A DNA stretch of 64,000 bases from contig NZ_CP059732.1 of NCBI RefSeq assembly GCF_014117325.1, forward strand, positions 2,108,001 to 2,172,000, read 5' to 3'. The position numbers and the translations under genes were made by a program. Of the stretch, positions 18,088 to 26,081 are shown piece after piece. Positions within the stretch are counted from its first letter, which is position 1, and the number at the start of each line of letters is the position of its first letter. The notes beneath the pieces were generated by a model. That model ran no database searches and was not told the DNA's origin. It saw nothing but the letters and a program-made list of their open reading frames with translations. Origin of the DNA: Spirosoma foliorum (GTDB taxonomy: Bacteria > Bacteroidota > Bacteroidia > Cytophagales > Spirosomataceae).

Positions 18088-18277
18088 CTGGCTTACTCAG
18101 GTCTGCTGGAATATAGTGCGCCTGGATGCCGTATGTTTTAGTGAGTTGAGTACAAAGCCTGTCGAGTTTGTCGGCACTACGGGCTACCAGCAACAAATTA
18201 TGTTTTCGTTCGGCCAGTTGGGTAGCCAGGGCTTTACCGATACCGTCTGAAGCTCCGGTTATTAGGGTTACGTCCAT
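17996..18277 (-). CDS. SDR-family dehydrogenase, N-terminal part (frameshifted)
   Basis: The nucleotide-binding part of the same enzyme: MDVTLITGASDGIGKALATQ holds the TGxxxGxG cofactor motif, then LLLVARSADKLDRL and YIPADLSKPDAAGQV. After the homopolymer A9 the frame drifts into ADNYAVGQQCRHW and stops. Rejoined, the protein resembles SDRs annotated as DltE/YqjQ-like oxidoreductases. The substrate is unknown. Confidence 0.8.
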   Translation of the reverse strand: MDVTLITGASDGIGKALATQLAERKHNLLLVARSADKLDRLCTQLTKTYGIQAHYIPADLSKPDAAGQVYEECQKKKADNYAVGQQCRHWLQW

Positions 18278-18482
18278 ATCTTATTCTGTTTATAGGGCAA
18301 AATTGAGATAGGTCGTACTGAAAATCGTGTTCAAATAACGGTTGGTTGTGTTCAAATCATCGATGATCCTGGACTTTACGATTGGTAAGGCGCTAGAAGT
18401 ACTGTATGGTGTTTGCCGAAAGGCTTAACCAGCCCTTGGAAGCAACTTCATTGGCAACCTAGAATCAATTAGTAAACTGCAC

Positions 18483-18551
18483 CGCCCTAAACGACTTAGT
18501 CAAATTATACATAAAGTGCTATTGTCTCATCTTGGGGAGCGTTTCTTGAGA
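18483..18551 (+). repeat. Dispersed intergenic repeat, copy 4
   Basis: CGCCC box at 18483, GTCTCA at 18524-18529, TTGGGGAGCGTTTCT and TGAGA at 18547-18551. It lies between two minus-strand genes. The rest of 18278-18695 shows no gene. Confidence 0.6.
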
Positions 18552-18695
18552 ATTTGAGGATTTTTGAACAAAAAGAAAATTAAACCATATCACTTCTGAT
18601 AAACTGTGCCTAGTAGCAGTTACATCACCCAAATCACATCGTTAGGACCAACAACTAACAGTCAGCCATCTTTCACAAAGACTATCTGTTTCACC

Positions 18696-18908
18696 CTATT
18701 CCTGATTGTCTTGTTTCGATTGGCCGGTTTTGGCATTGCTCGTATTATCTAAAGGTGAACAAACAGCTATTGATAAACTGGGGCCTAGTTGGTTGGTTGT
18801 GGATTCAGTAAGTCGATCGAGTATAGATTCATCCCACATGGTGTCCCCACATTCTTCATTCACAAAGGGAGCATCGTCTAAGTCAGTAAATTTGTTCTCG
18901 GTAGTCAT
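18696..18908 (-). CDS. Small acidic hypothetical protein
   Basis: A 70-residue acidic protein opening MTTENKFTDLDDAPFVNEEC and rich in D, E, S, T and N. It has no hydrophobic segment and no family I can name. It sits 30 bp behind the deaminase gene on the same strand, so it could be the last gene of the redox operon. The short length and low complexity mean it may not be a real gene. Confidence 0.4.
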   Translation of the reverse strand: MTTENKFTDLDDAPFVNEECGDTMWDESILDRLTESTTNQLGPSLSIAVCSPLDNTSNAKTGQSKQDNQE

Positions 18909-18938
18909 GCAATTAGTAGGTAATTAGATAGTGAAAAA

Positions 18939-19346
18939 TTAGACAAGAACCTCCACAATGGGCGGATGACACCAGATTGAAATATCGGTGGCAGTGAGAA
19001 TCGGCCAGCCAGAGCTGAAGCCACCAACTGTCGGTACTTTAGTCTCGAAACCAACCCATCCTAATTGATAGTGTCGGATGGCGTACGAACAAAGAATACA
19101 GGGTTCGTGGGTAGTATATAGCAAACAACCAGTTAATTTTGACGAGCCCAAATGGGCAAGGGCATCTCGAATGGCTTCCACTTCGGCGTGTCTGGTAATA
19201 TCATTGGCTGGTCGGGTGGCCTCGCGCCCTTCGCCAATAATGACACCATCCCGAACAATGACTGAACCTACGGGCGTATTACCGGTTTCAGACGCTTCTT
19301 TAGCCAACTGACGGCAACGTTCTATAAATCGCAAGTGCTCATTCAT
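18939..19346 (-). CDS. Nucleoside/cytosine deaminase-like zinc protein
   Basis: A 135-residue member of the cytidine deaminase-like fold. The zinc site is complete: ITRHAEVEAI (HAE with catalytic Glu) and THEPCILCSYAI (P-C-x-x-C). TPVGSVIVRDGVIIGEG is the usual first strand pair. Its likely action is hydrolytic deamination of a free base, nucleoside or related aromatic amine; the substrate is unknown. It starts 3 bp after the flavin reductase gene, so it is in the same operon. A deaminase beside redox flavoproteins suggests degradation or detoxification of a heterocycle (inference). Confidence 0.8.
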   Translation of the reverse strand: MNEHLRFIERCRQLAKEASETGNTPVGSVIVRDGVIIGEGREATRPANDITRHAEVEAIRDALAHLGSSKLTGCLLYTTHEPCILCSYAIRHYQLGWVGFETKVPTVGGFSSGWPILTATDISIWCHPPIVEVLV

Positions 19347-19349
19347 GGT

Positions 19350-20411
19350 TTAAAGATCTAATTCGATATCAGTTTGGGGCTGGGCGCAACAAATCAGAAT
19401 TTCGCCCTCAAAGGGCTCCGCAAACGGCTCTGGCGAATAACGTATCGTTCCTGATAATAAACTGGTGCTGCAACTCATGCAAGTTCCCTGTCGGCAACTG
19501 CTGGGTGGAAAGATATTCTGGCTCTCTAGTAGGTCTAATATACTCCCGTCGGTATCATTCCACACAAACGATTGGTTGGAACGTACTAAGGATACCCGGC
19601 GTATCAATGAGTTCGGCACATTTGCCGAAGGGATACGGTTGATTTCCTGATCGGGTACAGCCGTTGATTGATCTGTGCCAAAGTATTCGTAAGCCAATTG
19701 CGCATCGGTACCCCCCCACAATTTTAGTCCCTCCGTTAAAACATTAACAAAGGAACCTGGCCCACAAAGGTAAAAATCAGCGTCAGCCGTGGGTAAATGA
19801 CGTTTTAGAAAATCCAGATCGATCCGCCCCCTGGTATCGTAGTCCTCCCCGATGATCTCATGTTCGAAAGGCTGGCTGTGATGGATGAAGACCTGGATGT
19901 GCGAATGCTCGCAAGCCAACGCCCGAACCAACTTGCTCATTGGTTGCACCTCATTATTTCGGCTCCCATGAAAAAACCAAACAGAGCGTGGGTTAGGCTC
20001 CTGAGCAATGGTTTCCAGCATGCTGAGCATGGGCGTAATACCCACACCCGCACTTACTAAAACGACAGGTCGTCGTGATGCCGTTGGTAATACAAATGCG
20101 CCCTGCGGTTCGCTGATCCATAACGTATCGCCAGGAAAAACTTGGTCATGTAAGAAGGCAGAAGCTATTCCTGGTGAAGTATGGTTGCCTTCTCGCTTGA
20201 CGGTAATGCGATAGTGCGGTTGTCCGGGGGCAGTCGATAAGATATAGGAACGCAGGACGGGATTCACCTGTCCGGGCAGCGATAGTCGAACCAGTACGTG
20301 TTGGCCCGGTCGGTAGGGAGCAAGTGGTTTTTCATCTAGTGATTTCAGATAGAAGGAATAAATAGTTTGGCTTTCCCTGACTTTATCAATCACTTGAACG
20401 GGAGTGAACAT
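19350..20411 (-). CDS. Flavin reductase with C-terminal 2Fe-2S ferredoxin domain
   Basis: 353 residues. An FNR-type oxidoreductase comes first: the flavin-binding region YRPGQHVLVRL and RSYILSTAPGQP, then NAD(P)-binding VVLVSAGVGITPMLSML and FYLCGPGSFV. A plant-type 2Fe-2S domain follows: PSSCRQGTCMSCSTSLLSG with the fourth Cys in ILICCAQP. It moves electrons from NAD(P)H via flavin to the iron-sulfur cluster and on to a partner. It starts 2 bp after the PNPOx-like gene. In other bacteria these two modules can be fused in one polypeptide, so the two proteins probably work as a pair. Confidence 0.85.
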   Translation of the reverse strand: MFTPVQVIDKVRESQTIYSFYLKSLDEKPLAPYRPGQHVLVRLSLPGQVNPVLRSYILSTAPGQPHYRITVKREGNHTSPGIASAFLHDQVFPGDTLWISEPQGAFVLPTASRRPVVLVSAGVGITPMLSMLETIAQEPNPRSVWFFHGSRNNEVQPMSKLVRALACEHSHIQVFIHHSQPFEHEIIGEDYDTRGRIDLDFLKRHLPTADADFYLCGPGSFVNVLTEGLKLWGGTDAQLAYEYFGTDQSTAVPDQEINRIPSANVPNSLIRRVSLVRSNQSFVWNDTDGSILDLLESQNIFPPSSCRQGTCMSCSTSLLSGTIRYSPEPFAEPFEGEILICCAQPQTDIELDL

Positions 20412-20413
20412 GC

Positions 20414-21337
20414 TTACTTAACGTTAAACGGTGAATATTCTAAAAAGGTCCAGCTTAATCCCGATAAGCTCGATTGGCGAAGCCAGCTATGGATGTGAAT
20501 TTGCCAATAACGACCGGTTCCGCCGGTAGGGTCTTCGGGGGATGGCTCGGTAAATTGAACATCAGCATGCCCAGTGATTTGTAGGCTTTCGCCCGTTTCA
20601 AAGTTGACAAACAGGAGACCTGCTCGGGGATTGATCGAAAAGTTTCCTAATGAATTGAACATGCTGTTACCATTGTAATCCGGGATTTGCAGAGTTTGAT
20701 TATCAAGGATCTGGACAAAACCAGGTTTTCCTCCCCGGTGACCTACATCCAGGTGGTCGTCGTCATGTGCGCTACCCACAAAGAAGGTGTCAGTCTCAGC
20801 AATCCAAGCGTTCAGTTCAGGAGTTAGTTGGGAACCTGTTAGAGTGGCCTGATTAGTCGGCTGATCGATAGCAGTTATGGCCACTTCCCGTCGTTGGATA
20901 TAGCGGGGGCAAAGTGGAAAGGCTTCCTGTACGCGTACAGTTAAACCGACTTCATTCGAGGCAACTGACACCGTACCGTTTACTTTCAAGCGCTTCCGTG
21001 AACTAAGCTCGATGAAAAGTAGGCCTGCCACTGGATGCTGAGCCACGTTTGTCCAGAAACGATCATCTGGAGCTGATAGTAAATAGTCGGTGCTAAGCTG
21101 AACAACTTCTGGGCTTTCAGCCTTCAGAAAGCCCGGTTGACCGGCCAGCATTGATACCCAAATAGCCTGCTGATCATCGAGGCTTGCTGCCACCACAAAG
21201 GGTTGTTTATCAACGAATTTTAGCGCTCCAGAAGGTATCCGGTTGGCAATAAGCCTGCCGTTTCGAGTAGCTATATGCGCTTCGCCCGCACGGGCCTGTA
21301 TTTGCCGTTCGCCAGAATGAAATGGGGTTGTGTCCAT
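20414..21337 (-). CDS. Pyridoxamine-5'-phosphate-oxidase-like flavin split-barrel protein
   Basis: About 307 residues from the ATG at 21337 (MDTTPFHSGERQIQARAGEA). Two split-barrel regions are seen: FVVAASLDDQQAIWVSMLAG with HPVAGLLFIEL, and FFVGSAHDD with GHRGGKPGFVQI and FSINPRAGLLFVNFETGESL. These fit FMN-binding PNPOx-fold proteins. The open frame extends upstream to 21448, but that part would overlap the DsrE-like gene and lacks family character. It is translated just ahead of the flavin reductase, the likely electron donor. Confidence 0.75.
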   Translation of the reverse strand: MDTTPFHSGERQIQARAGEAHIATRNGRLIANRIPSGALKFVDKQPFVVAASLDDQQAIWVSMLAGQPGFLKAESPEVVQLSTDYLLSAPDDRFWTNVAQHPVAGLLFIELSSRKRLKVNGTVSVASNEVGLTVRVQEAFPLCPRYIQRREVAITAIDQPTNQATLTGSQLTPELNAWIAETDTFFVGSAHDDDHLDVGHRGGKPGFVQILDNQTLQIPDYNGNSMFNSLGNFSINPRAGLLFVNFETGESLQITGHADVQFTEPSPEDPTGGTGRYWQIHIHSWLRQSSLSGLSWTFLEYSPFNVK

Positions 21338-21404
21338 TGCACAAAGAGGGGAGATACAGTCGTCATCAAGACAGCCTGATGACGACTGGAAAATGGATCG
21401 TTTC

Positions 21405-21779
21405 CTAGAATGTGATGATTTGATACCCTTCCCGTTGCAGTTCAACAAAGCTGGGAAGTCCTGATGTGCCCGGCACTGCGTTGGTGGTGATCAAATCATA
21501 GCCCGTGGGAACAGCGCCAAAAACAGTGGCACAACCACTGGAAACTCCCTGTACCTTATCCTTTACAGCGGCAAATAAGCCATAAAACGGATTATCAGAT
21601 TGTTCCAGCAGAGCTGGCCAGCGCGTTCCAGCTCCCTGGAATAGAATAGTTACTTCCTGATTGGCTTGCTTAAAGTCGTAAGCTGCTGCCAGGGCGTTGA
21701 ATAGTTTGCCATTTGCGTCATCCGAGCCTGAATTGGGGTCTGAAAGAATAATAAGGGCTGTTTTTGCAGGATTCGTCAT
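21405..21779 (-). CDS. DsrE-family-like small protein
   Basis: About 124 residues from the ATG at 21779 (MTNPAKTALIILSDPNSGSD). Features of the DsrE/peroxiredoxin-like fold are TALIILSDP, AAAYDFKQANQEVTILFQGA, GVSSGCATVFGAV (a single candidate active Cys) and the closing strand GYQIITF. DsrE relatives shuttle sulfur or act as small redox carriers. It is the first gene of the operon, 37 bp behind a perfect TetR-type palindrome. The open frame begins at 21845, but the operator overlaps that part, so 21779 is the better start. Confidence 0.7.
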   Translation of the reverse strand: MTNPAKTALIILSDPNSGSDDANGKLFNALAAAYDFKQANQEVTILFQGAGTRWPALLEQSDNPFYGLFAAVKDKVQGVSSGCATVFGAVPTGYDLITTNAVPGTSGLPSFVELQREGYQIITF

Positions 21780-21815
21780 CTCATTTGTTTGGTTTATATG
21801 AATTATTGAAATAAT

Positions 21816-21831
21816 TACCGAACGTTCGGTA
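21816..21831. promoter_or_regulatory. TetR-type operator, perfect palindrome
   Basis: TACCGAACGTTCGGTA, a 16-bp perfect palindrome in front of the DsrE-led operon. Near-identical sites stand before the TetR gene (22478) and the AraC gene (22543), which identifies the adjacent TetR protein as the likely binder. Confidence 0.75.
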
Positions 21832-21902
21832 AAATCTTTGAGCATACTTATGTATTCATGCGAACTGGTAGAGGCATTTATCTCATGCCAATTTCCTATT
21901 TA

Positions 21903-22460
21903 CTAGCTGATAAATGAAGTTTTCAATTCATCCAGCGCTTCTTGAAACAGCGAAGGCTGCTGAAGGGCCCTGGCCAGAATAAGCGTACCCTGAATTTTAG
22001 TGATCACCAGTTTTGCCAGCCGGTCTGATTCGGTTTGATTGTGGCCGAAATCGAGCGCTAAATGAGTGAAAGCATCGATCCACAGCTGGAAAATCGCGGC
22101 AATTTCTTGCTGGAAAACATTAGCCTCCGATCCGTGTGACAACGCCCTAAGAATACAGTCAAGTCGACCACCATCATACAATTCGTCTATGGCTTTAAAT
22201 GCCACTTCTAAACGTTCTTTTGGCGTGTTGGTTGAAAAAAGCACATCGACAATTCTGTTCTGTGTCCAGTCGGCAACATAGCTCAGCACAGCATGGGCCA
22301 TTTCCTCTTTGCCCCGAGGGAACCTGTGGTACAAACTTGCCTTTTTTAATTGCGTCGCTTCCGCTAGTGTAGCCATGCTTGAACCGTCGTAGCCAGATGA
22401 TCGGAAGACTTCCATTAGTTTGTCGATAACGACATCGTGTTCAACTTTTGCGTGTGCCAC
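21903..22460 (-). CDS. TetR-family transcriptional repressor
   Basis: 185 residues. The N-terminal helix-turn-helix is clear: VFRSSGYDGSSMATLAEATQ, LKKASLYHRFPRGKEEMAHA. The C-terminal ligand domain (residues 60-185) resembles TetR_C of the AcrR/YxaF type, with LDCILRALSHGSEANVFQQE. Upstream lies a palindrome (22478-22493) almost identical to the one before the redox operon. It therefore probably represses itself, the operon at 18.7-21.8 kb and perhaps the AraC gene. The inducing ligand is unknown. Confidence 0.9.
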   Translation of the reverse strand: MAHAKVEHDVVIDKLMEVFRSSGYDGSSMATLAEATQLKKASLYHRFPRGKEEMAHAVLSYVADWTQNRIVDVLFSTNTPKERLEVAFKAIDELYDGGRLDCILRALSHGSEANVFQQEIAAIFQLWIDAFTHLALDFGHNQTESDRLAKLVITKIQGTLILARALQQPSLFQEALDELKTSFIS

Positions 22461-22477
22461 TTTTTGTTTCTTTTAAA

Positions 22478-22493
22478 TACCGAACGATCGGTA
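22478..22493. promoter_or_regulatory. TetR-type operator before the repressor gene
   Basis: TACCGAACGATCGGTA, identical to the 21816 palindrome except at one central base, 17 bp upstream of the TetR start codon. This is consistent with autorepression. Confidence 0.7.
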
Positions 22494-22542
22494 AAAATTA
22501 TTAGTTCATGAAGATCGAAAAATTAAAGGAACTAACAAATTA

Positions 22543-22558
22543 TTCCGACCGTTTGGTA
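22543..22558. promoter_or_regulatory. Third, weaker TetR-type site before the AraC gene
   Basis: TTCCGACCGTTTGGTA matches the 16-bp palindrome at 13 positions and ends 37 bp before the AraC ATG at 22596. It may extend TetR control to the AraC gene. Confidence 0.5.
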
Positions 22559-22595
22559 AAATTGATGAATTGAATGAACACAACCCGGTTGCACC

Positions 22596-23483
22596 ATGAC
22601 GAATACCCGTAATTGCAGCGTGATGATCAAAGAAAGTCCAGCCGTCTTGTCCTGGGATGAGGAGATTTACCTGATGCACCATCGCCACCATCAGGAAATA
22701 AACCCTACCCACACTATTGTGCACATGAATATGATCAGTATCGTCATCAATGGGGAAAAGGAAATCGTTGAGGGTAATTGCCAAATGGTTGTTCCGGCTG
22801 GATCTGGCTTTTTTATGAAGAAAGGCGCTTATGGTATTGCCGAAAAAGTAGATGATCGTACGGGTGCGTATGAAGAAATTACGATTCTGTTTTCGGAAGC
22901 CTGGTTACGTGCCCAGGCTGGTAGCATATTTGCCTGTACGAGCGTAGTGCCGCCAGACGAATTGGCGCAACCCACGGCAGGCGTGGCATTACTCCCGGCA
23001 GATGACCTGATGAGTGCATTAACGTTGCAGCTCAAAGCCTGTATTACGGGAAATGCCGATCCCGAACGAAAGCGGTTTCTATTGCCTGCCAAGATTACGG
23101 AATTGTTTCAGATACTCATTTCTGCGCCGGAGGGGCATCATCTGGAAAGACAGCTGCGTAGCCTTGATTCGTATATATCGCCCGATTTGATGGTGCTGAT
23201 GCAAAACAACTATAAAGAGAATATATCCCTTGAACAATATGCTTCGCTGGCGAATTGTAGCCTGTCGACGTTTAAGCGAAAGTTCCAGCAGACCTTTAAA
23301 ATGAACCCCGGTAAGTGGATCATGCAGCGCCGGTTAGAGACGGCCTATGAATTGCTTCAAGGTTCGGAAAAGAACATTACCGAAATAGCCTATGAGGTAG
23401 GTTTTGAGACGCCCTCCCATTTTATCGCTTCCTTCAAGCAGAAATATAGGAACACGCCCAAGCAAGTACAGCAACGGTTTTGA
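22596..23483 (+). CDS. AraC-family transcriptional regulator
   Basis: 295 residues with an N-terminal cupin-like sensor (VHMNMISIVINGEKEIVEGN, MVVPAGSGFFMKKGAYGIAE). The C-terminal AraC domain is SLEQYASLANCSLSTFKRKF, ITEIAYEVGFETPSHFIASF and the NTPKQVQQRF end. It is divergent from the TetR gene, with two TetR-type sites between them. It precedes the DsbA-NUDIX-OYE-RND run, whose control is a plausible role, though a terminator separates them. Confidence 0.85.
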   Translation: MTNTRNCSVMIKESPAVLSWDEEIYLMHHRHHQEINPTHTIVHMNMISIVINGEKEIVEGNCQMVVPAGSGFFMKKGAYGIAEKVDDRTGAYEEITILFSEAWLRAQAGSIFACTSVVPPDELAQPTAGVALLPADDLMSALTLQLKACITGNADPERKRFLLPAKITELFQILISAPEGHHLERQLRSLDSYISPDLMVLMQNNYKENISLEQYASLANCSLSTFKRKFQQTFKMNPGKWIMQRRLETAYELLQGSEKNITEIAYEVGFETPSHFIASFKQKYRNTPKQVQQRF

Positions 23484-23534
23484 CCGCGCTGGCTACCTGA
23501 ACTTTACAGAACATTTTTAGAACGTTTCATGAAA

Positions 23535-23557
23535 TAGCCCCTCTTGCCAAGGGGCTA
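23535..23557 (+). terminator. Terminator after the AraC gene
   Basis: An 8-bp stem (TAGCCCCT / AGGGGCTA) with a 7-base loop, followed by ATTTTGTGTTGTT, about 50 bp past the AraC stop. The T run is short, so termination may be partial. Confidence 0.65.
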
Positions 23558-23590
23558 ATTTTGTGTTGTTAAATCACAAGCAATACGAAA

Positions 23591-24262
23591 ATGAAACTGT
23601 TCTATTTCACGGACCCGATGTGTTCGTGGTGTTATGGATTCAGCCCAGTGCTGAAAAAACTAAAAGAGAACTATCCCGAGATTGAGCTGGAAATTATTCC
23701 CGGTGGATTTTCTCCCTTCAGCAAGCAAACGATTACTCCTGAGTACAAGGAGTTTCTAGAATTTCATTGGCGAAATGTAAACCTCCGAAGCGGCCAGCCA
23801 TTCGACCATTCCATGAAGTTTGCTACGGAAGCATTTCATTATGATACCGAACCATCCAGTCGTGCCTTAGCCGTTATCCAGACAATCGTGCCAGAGCGGG
23901 ATTTTGAGTTTCTGAGCCTGATGCAAACGGCATTTTATGTGAAGGGAAAGGACATTACTAATGGGATTGTACTGGCGGGATTGGCGGAGAGAATTGGCGT
24001 TGATAAATCTGTTTTTTTTAAGCATTTCAATTCAGAAGCCATGAAGCAGAAAACAATCCGGGGATTTCAATGTAGCCGAAACGCAGGTGTTCAGGGTTTT
24101 CCAACCTTGCTGACCATGGAAAATGGTGCCGTTAATGTCGTTACGCGCGGATTCCAGTCGTTTGAGAATCTGAAAGTGAGTATCGATGGGTTGATTAGAA
24201 AAATGAGCCTGTCTGATTCAGCTCATGGACCTGCTTGCGCTGACGGTTTTTGCGAATACTGA
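23591..24262 (+). CDS. DsbA-family (FrnE-like) thiol oxidoreductase
   Basis: 223 residues with the thioredoxin-fold active site FTDPMCSWCYGFSP (C-x-x-C as CSWC). A helical insert follows, then the cis-Pro strand NAGVQGFPTLLTMENG. No signal peptide, so it is cytoplasmic, as expected for FrnE/2-hydroxychromene isomerase-like members of the DsbA superfamily. The C-terminal tail has two more Cys (ACADGFC), a possible metal or redox site. It begins a same-strand run that continues with the NUDIX gene 12 bp on. Confidence 0.85.
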   Translation: MKLFYFTDPMCSWCYGFSPVLKKLKENYPEIELEIIPGGFSPFSKQTITPEYKEFLEFHWRNVNLRSGQPFDHSMKFATEAFHYDTEPSSRALAVIQTIVPERDFEFLSLMQTAFYVKGKDITNGIVLAGLAERIGVDKSVFFKHFNSEAMKQKTIRGFQCSRNAGVQGFPTLLTMENGAVNVVTRGFQSFENLKVSIDGLIRKMSLSDSAHGPACADGFCEY

Positions 24263-24274
24263 AAAATCGAGGCC

Positions 24275-24922
24275 ATGAAACCGTTTTCCTCATTCATTCA
24301 GCATTTGAGTAAGCAGTTGAAAAAACCGTTGCCTGCGGAAATGGCTCACGCGGTTATGGAGGCTTCGTCAGCGGCTTACCTGACTGTGAATCCTGATGAG
24401 AAGACACGGAGGAGTGCAGTTCTGATGCTCCTGTACCCAATCAAGGATGAAGTCTCTTTCCCTTTGATTGTCCGGCCTGCCTATGAGGGATTTCATTCGG
24501 GTGAGGTTGCTTTCCCTGGTGGTCGGTACGAGTTGACCGATAACGATTTGATTCATACGGCTCTGCGCGAGGCACAGGAGGAAGTCGGTGTGAAGCCCAA
24601 TGACGTTAAAATCCTGGGGACACTGACCGAAATCTACATTGGCCCCAGCAATTTCCTTGTCCTGCCCGTCATCGGATACATTCCATTCAGGCCAGACTTT
24701 GTACCCAGCGATCGGGAAGTAGAGGCAATTCTTGAAAGTAAACTCGATCACTTTTGCGACCCAAACCTTGTTCGCTCCAGTGAAATACGGATTCCCGGCG
24801 ATCGGGTCGTTACTCCGTATTACGAGGTAGAAGGCCATAAAGTGTGGGGAGCCACAGCCAAGATGATAGCCGAACTCTTGATGGTACTGGATGTAAAGCG
24901 TCCGCTCACAAACGACGTGTAG
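24275..24922 (+). CDS. NUDIX hydrolase, CoA pyrophosphatase-like
   Basis: 215 residues. The Nudix box is complete: GGRYELTDNDLIHTALREAQ followed by EEVGV, fitting GX5EX7REUXEEXGU. The preceding SGEVAFPGG and the length fit the CoA pyrophosphatase branch (NudL/YeaB-like), which cleaves coenzyme A or related CoA pyrophosphates. The N-terminus is amphipathic (FSSFIQHLSKQLKKPLP). It follows the DsbA-like gene by 12 bp, so co-transcription is likely. Confidence 0.85.
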   Translation: MKPFSSFIQHLSKQLKKPLPAEMAHAVMEASSAAYLTVNPDEKTRRSAVLMLLYPIKDEVSFPLIVRPAYEGFHSGEVAFPGGRYELTDNDLIHTALREAQEEVGVKPNDVKILGTLTEIYIGPSNFLVLPVIGYIPFRPDFVPSDREVEAILESKLDHFCDPNLVRSSEIRIPGDRVVTPYYEVEGHKVWGATAKMIAELLMVLDVKRPLTNDV

Positions 24923-24961
24923 GAACTGTCGTCACGCGATTACCAATAAATTTTACGAACA

Positions 24962-26050
24962 ATGTCAGTTTCTGGTTTATTCAAGCCACTAACCCTTTTG
25001 CATGGCCAAGCCATGAGAAATCGATTCATGCTGGCACCGCTGACCAATCAACAAAGCGAACTGGACGGTACAGCCTCTCCATACGACTATAGTTGGATCG
25101 AACAGCTTGCACAAGGTGGATACGCCTTAATCTAAACCTGTGCCACAACCGTAGAAGAGGGCGGCATTGCCTTTGCGCGTCAGTTAGGCATACATCGTGA
25201 TGACCATTTGCCGGGTATAATCCGGATGGCCTCTACGATCCGGGCAGGGGGCGGCTTGTCGGCGGTGCAGTTACACCATGCCGGTCACCGGGCTAACCCG
25301 CTAATCGGGGGAATACCAGCCCCTGCTTCGCGTTACACCGTACCGGGCGTCAAGGCAATTTCGACCCAGGAAGTGGAGCTAATTCGGGATAGCTTCATCG
25401 CAGCCGCCAAAAGAGCCCAACAGGCGGGGTTTGATGGGGTTGCCGTGCACGGCGCGTTCGGGTGGATTTTGTCAGAATTCATGTCGCCCTATTTGAACGA
25501 CCGCACCGACAAATACGGCGGTAGCCTGGAGAACCGTGCTCGCTTTACAATTGAGGTCATTGAGGGCATCCGTCGGGCTTGTGGACCTGATTTTCAGATT
25601 GGTTGGCGTTTGTCGATCGAGCGATACGGATTACGGTTGGAGGAGCTGCGTGACATCACGGCTGAAATCTTTGACCGTGAGTTGATCGACTATCTGGATC
25701 TGGCCCTGTGGGATTCGGCTCAAATCGTTCGCGAGGGAGCGTTCAGGGGAAAGACGATGCTCAGTGTCTTTACCGAACTACCTCGCAAAGGTGTACGCTT
25801 GGGCACAGCGGGAAAGATCATGACTGCTCAACGTGCCGGAGAGCTGCTGGATGAAGGCTGTGACTTCGTGCTGATTGGGCGGGCGGGCATTCTTCAGCGG
25901 GACTTTCCTTTACGGGTAAAAGCAAACCCAAAATATGAAAGTCCGACGCTCCCCGTGACAGCCGGATTCCTACGCCAGGGTGGCCTGAGCGAGCGCTTTA
26001 TCAATCACTTACGGGGCTGGCCAAGCTTCGTGGTTCCTGGCTCTTTATAA
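24962..26050 (+). pseudogene. Old yellow enzyme (NADH:flavin oxidoreductase) with an in-frame stop
   Basis: An OYE-family frame of 363 codons interrupted by a TAA at 25133-25135, codon 58. Before the stop it reads LFKPLTLLHGQAMRNRFMLA; after it, TCATTVEEGGIAFARQLGIH follows in the same frame. The FMN barrel is otherwise well kept: QLHHAGHRA, GFDGVAVHGAFGWILSEFMS, RTDKYGGSLENRARF and DFVLIGRAGI. Only one codon is wrong, so this is a fresh nonsense mutation or a sequence error. Family enzymes reduce activated C=C bonds or nitro groups. It lies between the NUDIX gene (39 bp) and the RND adaptor (31 bp). Confidence 0.85.
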
Positions 26051-26081
26051 ACTCAATTAATAAATCTTACCGATAAATTTT

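Noticed and set aside
25133..25135. Recoded stop (selenocysteine or pyrrolysine) in the old yellow enzyme
   Set aside because: The stop is TAA, which neither system uses, and no recoding structure is seen.
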